From RUG11690 sp045616665 (GTDB lineage Bacteria; Bacteroidota; Bacteroidia; Bacteroidales; WCHB1-69): 64,000 nucleotides of DNA. A program made the translations under genes and the position numbers. How positions within the stretch are numbered: the first letter of the stretch is position 1; every line of letters begins with the position of its first letter. Under the pieces are notes generated by a model, which was given only the letters and a program-made list of their open reading frames with translations, was not told the DNA's origin and did not search any database. The stretch spans positions 3,279 through 67,278 of the forward strand of contig JAZLHE010000056.1 in NCBI GenBank assembly GCA_045616665.1, given 5' to 3'. Positions 61,521 to 64,000 of the stretch are shown here, piece by piece.

Positions 61521-61947
61521 ATGAAAAAATATAAATTAAGCAAATACAATGTTTTTAGGCAATTTGATGATGATACCTACATTGCCTGCAATTTGGTCGA
61601 AAAAATTTTTTTCGGTCTTGATAGTAAAAAATATTATCTCCTTATCAATAATTCCACAAATCTAGAAAAAGTGCGGGGAATAAATAGTCACTTGTTTTCC
61701 GCTATGCAAAAATTAGGTATGTAATTTTTTCTCGTTCTGCACATTTGATAATGAAACTTGTAGGAAATGTAAAATGCTTCCATTGTGTTATGGTCCATGT
61801 GTTCAAAAGTCGTATGACCATTACATAAAGGGAAAGTCTTTTCAGTGTTTATACGATGTTTCTGAACTCTCTCTTAAATGGTACATTCGGGACAAAATAC
61901 ATCAACAAAATGAATACATAAGAAAAACGCAAGCCAATGAAAAATAA
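61521..61947 (+). pseudogene. Radical SAM/SPASM peptide maturase, middle deleted
   Basis: The N-terminal 67 codons (KKYKLSKYNVFRQFDDDTYI, YYLLINNSTNLEKVRGINSH) match the leader-recognition start of SPASM-type maturases of Bacteroidales. From about 61720, in the +1 frame, the C-terminal SPASM part follows: C-x6-C-x2-C, then KMLPLCYGPCVQKSYDHYI, ending at TAA 61947. The radical SAM core between them, about 300 residues with its CxxxCxxC cluster, is absent. The 3' end overlaps the next S41 start by 11 bp, which supports the frame. The gene is a relic and cannot be active. Confidence 0.75.
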
Positions 61948-63358
61948 AATATTTTTGATGATATTTTTTTTGCTAGTTTGTATAATAGCAAATGCACAGC
62001 CAAACAATATCAGCAAAGAACAAAAAATTTACGAATTGTCAGTGTTCTGGAAAGAACTTTGCTATAATTTCGCAAATTTTGACCAGATTTCGACCTTAAA
62101 TGTGGACAGTCTATATCGGGCTTATATTTCCCGTGTTGTAGAAACGAGCAATGACTATGAATATTATCTTGAAATGCAGTCATTTGCCGCAAATTTCAAT
62201 AATGGACATACCTTTTGCAGCCTTCCCCAGAATTTATTTCCGTATCTGTGTACAACAACTTTGCGAACAATATACGACAATGGCAAGGTTCTTTTAGTCA
62301 ACATCGGTTTGCACAACAAGGGGTTAAAGGATGTTCAAGTGGGGGACGAAATTTTGAGAATCAATGAGATACAAGCTGTTGAATATTTTAATCGCTTTGC
62401 AGTACCTTACGTGTCGAGTTCCAATCCTAATAACAAAATCCAAGAGTCGATGTTTTCTATGCATAGTCAATGTCCAAATAGGTTTGCCTTGGTGTCTGAA
62501 AATCGTAAATTATTCTTGGAAATAATGACGGAGAAAGGTATTCGCCAAGTTATCGTTGATTTTGATCTCTTTTTCAATCCTAACGAGCAACAAAAAGAGT
62601 TTCAGAAGAAAATCAAATGGTTGGATCCCACTCCACATAGTGGCGAGTACACAGATTTTATGTTAATTACTGAAGCGAATGCTGCATATCTTCGATTTGA
62701 TGAAATAAACGAACAAATTGCGGAAACATTCTTTTCATATTGGCCACAGATTGTGAAACAAAAGTATTTAATAATAGATTTGCGAGAAAATTTGGGTGGT
62801 GATGGTAATGCATATTCATCAATAGTTCCCTATTTGCTTGCAGAAGATACAATTAGTTATAGTTGGTATGTATTGGCAAAAATTCATAATTCGGCAAAAA
62901 AAGCGTGGGGTATGTCCAAACAATTATATTATGAAGAGAATGAGGTGGATGAATGGTTCAAACAAAACTACTACCCCTATGTCAATGGAACTGTTTTCGA
63001 TACTGTACTACGACCGAACTACATATCGAACACTGTGCCAAAATCTGACAGGTTCAATGGATTGTTATTCCTTCTTGTTGGACCACATACGGCTTCTGCT
63101 GCTGAAGGTTTGACAGTCACACTTTCCCAAGGTGAAAATGTAACGATTTTCGGCAATAAAACCGCTGGCGCAAATGGACAACCTCTGACTATTCCATTAG
63201 AATCAGGTATTAACATTTTCATTAATTCGTTCAAATCTTTTGATTTTAAGGGATATGATTTTTCCAGTGGCATTAAACCAGATGTTCTATTTGAATATGA
63301 GGAAGATAATGTGCCTGCATTAGTGAAAGAACTTATTGAAATACATTCTGAATTATAA
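61937..63358 (+). CDS. S41 family peptidase 2
   Basis: 473 residues, with signal peptide (FLMIFFLLVCIIANAQ). It shares the IYELSVFWKELCYNFANFDQI and NNGHTFCSLP motifs with the first S41 protein, but lacks the extra N-terminal beta domain. Catalytic core: LIIDLRENLGGDGNAYS and HTASAAEGLTVTL with Ser387, then GNKTAGANGQP. The two are diverged paralogues. Its start lies inside the end of the maturase relic, so the ancestral order was S41, maturase, S41 in one operon. Confidence 0.9.
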   Translation: MKNKIFLMIFFLLVCIIANAQPNNISKEQKIYELSVFWKELCYNFANFDQISTLNVDSLYRAYISRVVETSNDYEYYLEMQSFAANFNNGHTFCSLPQNLFPYLCTTTLRTIYDNGKVLLVNIGLHNKGLKDVQVGDEILRINEIQAVEYFNRFAVPYVSSSNPNNKIQESMFSMHSQCPNRFALVSENRKLFLEIMTEKGIRQVIVDFDLFFNPNEQQKEFQKKIKWLDPTPHSGEYTDFMLITEANAAYLRFDEINEQIAETFFSYWPQIVKQKYLIIDLRENLGGDGNAYSSIVPYLLAEDTISYSWYVLAKIHNSAKKAWGMSKQLYYEENEVDEWFKQNYYPYVNGTVFDTVLRPNYISNTVPKSDRFNGLLFLLVGPHTASAAEGLTVTLSQGENVTIFGNKTAGANGQPLTIPLESGINIFINSFKSFDFKGYDFSSGIKPDVLFEYEEDNVPALVKELIEIHSEL

Positions 63359-63419
63359 AATCCCATCGTAATTTGATTATACATAGAATATTCTACTTTT
63401 ATACAACCCCTACATTTGC

Positions 63420-63539
63420 AAATGGCAAGGAGAAGAAGGGTCCGTGGAGGAATGCGGCACGTATTCGCGCGAAACGGGCTTTGTGCCAGACAAGAAACGG
63501 ATTGACAAACTGAATAAGGAGATTTGGGGGGAAGATTAA
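63420..63539 (+). pseudogene. Short C-terminal fragment of unknown gene
   Basis: After stop TAG 63384 an open stretch reads KWQGEEGSVEECGTYSRE and DKKRIDKLNKEIWGED, then TAA. It is coding-like but without a start. It is possibly the tail of a gene lost in the duplication that produced the right-hand copy. The family is unknown. Confidence 0.3.
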
Positions 63540-63545
63540 GGAACA

Positions 63546-63576
63546 GGTAATAAGTAATAAGTAATAGGTAATAAGG
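63546..63576 (+). repeat. TAATAAG microsatellite
   Basis: About four copies of the 7-mer TAATAAG (with one G variant), next to the left boundary of the duplicated block. It may mark the junction. Confidence 0.5.
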
Positions 63577-63642
63577 GGGAGGTTTTCGTTTTATCGGCAG
63601 TTGGATGCGATGGACTGTGGGCCGACGTGCCTGCGGATATTT

Positions 63643-63694
63643 TTCTTCCGAAACGACGTGAAAATGGGGTATTTTTCGTCCAGTTTTCGTCCAT
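63643..63694 (-). pseudogene. Truncated duplicate of the LytTR regulator start
   Basis: ATG 63694 encodes DENWTKNTPFSRRFGRK, matching the first 17 residues of the regulator at 59251, then the homology stops at the duplication boundary and unrelated sequence follows. No membrane or LytTR domain remains. Confidence 0.8.
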
Positions 63695-63841
63695 AATTCG
63701 TCCATAATCATTTTTTTCAATATAAATGTGTGAAAAAAGACACGGTGAAACGACAAAAATTTTCGGTCTCGTAAAACATTGCCACATTGTTCGTTAGGAC
63801 GAAAACTGGACGAAAAGTTGACAAAAACTGGACGAACTTCG
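63673..63841. promoter_or_regulatory. Second iteron/inverted-repeat region
   Basis: Copy of 59229-59398: units GACGAAAACTG (63798), GACGAAAAGTT (63809), GACAAAAACTG (63820) and GACGAACTTCG (63831), with a 20-bp inverted arm at 63673-63692. The sites are kept although the regulator here is truncated, so a regulator encoded elsewhere could control both units. Confidence 0.6.
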
Positions 63842-63923
63842 ACGATTTTTCACATACAACGCGGTGACTTTTTTGTTTTATTTGTAAATTTGTAAGAAAA
63901 AAATCAAACCAAACTTTTGTTTT

Positions 63924-64000
63924 ATGAAAAAAATCAGCTTCGCATTTGTGTTGGCATTTTTGTTGCTTTGTCTCTGTCGGTGTGCCAAGCCGGTGGAACA
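63924..64000 (+). CDS. Second copy of the small cysteine-rich peptide (3' end outside window)
   Basis: The visible 25 codons are identical at the protein level to the peptide at 59481; the only change is one synonymous base in a Phe codon. Conservation of the leader in both copies suggests it is a real gene. A TAAATTTG box lies at 63885-63892. Confidence 0.65.
   Translation, partial: MKKISFAFVLAFLLLCLCRCAKPVE

Larger units (their letters stand above)
63644..64000 (+). repeat. Direct repeat of 59201-59557
   Basis: 357 bp match 59201-59557 with a constant offset of 4,443 bp and no gap; mismatches are few and scattered. The block covers the start of the LytTR gene, its control region and the start of the 44-aa peptide. 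It continues past the right edge, so the full length is unknown. Confidence 0.95.

Overview
The window reads as a chromosomal segment of a Bacteroidota bacterium, most likely of the order Bacteroidales; I cannot name the genus. The support is promoters of the Bacteroidetes type (TAnnTTTG at -7, sometimes with TTG 19 bp upstream), almost no Shine-Dalgarno sequences, a C10 protease with a T9SS type A sorting domain, fibronectin-III surface proteins, and MBOAT/SGNH and GSCFA proteins. No transposase, integrase, phage structural gene, CRISPR array or rRNA was seen.

Layout. 1-4.5 kb: the N-terminal 1,513 codons of a giant secreted fn3/jelly-roll protein on the minus strand, running off the left edge. 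4.9-11.6 kb: housekeeping (gapA, priA, GSCFA protein, pcrA-type helicase). 11.8-15.3 kb: three tandem paralogous lipoproteins ending in a terminator. 15.5-25.2 kb: YitT transporter, tRNA-Asn, dicarboxylate symporter, two overlapping envelope genes, M16 peptidase, GNAT acetyltransferase. 25.2-42.4 kb: an accessory region holding parDE, an MBOAT/SGNH acylation pair, DUF4143 ATPases in three states of decay, a TonB fragment, two DUF1016 nucleases, an EcoRI-type methylase with a DUF262-HNH nuclease, a second toxin-antitoxin pair, a DEDDh exonuclease and a GIY-YIG protein, with MITE-like elements around them. 42.4-51.3 kb: core genes again (miaB, deacetylase-like protein, M64 peptidase, L,D-transpeptidase, aminotransferase, Na/Pi transporter). 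51.4-53.2 kb: a coiled-coil nuclease-like gene and a repeat-rich spacer. 53.2-58.4 kb: GH2 beta-galactosidase with a secreted C10 protease. 58.5-64 kb: a membrane LytTR regulator, a 44-codon cysteine-rich exported peptide, two S41 peptidases, and the two ends of a radical-SAM/SPASM gene. This cassette starts again at the right edge with an exact offset of 4,443 bp.

The two strongest hints of an undescribed system are: (1) an RNA fold of about 200 nt present at 26.5 kb and 35.0 kb, with the same helix order but different helix sequences, plus a truncated third copy at 33.8 kb; the 35.0 kb copy runs into the methylase start codon inside the methylase/DUF262-HNH/DUF1016 island; (2) the duplicated LytTR / small peptide / S41 / radical-SAM cassette, with an 11-bp iteron array and a long inverted repeat between regulator and peptide. 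A family of MITE-like elements with inverted ends (4.7, 26.1, 39.7 and 42.2 kb) also deserves attention: each copy lies just upstream of a promoter-like box, and two nearly identical copies bracket the GIY-YIG gene.

All calls come from reading the sequence. Family names rest on recognised motifs, not on a database search.
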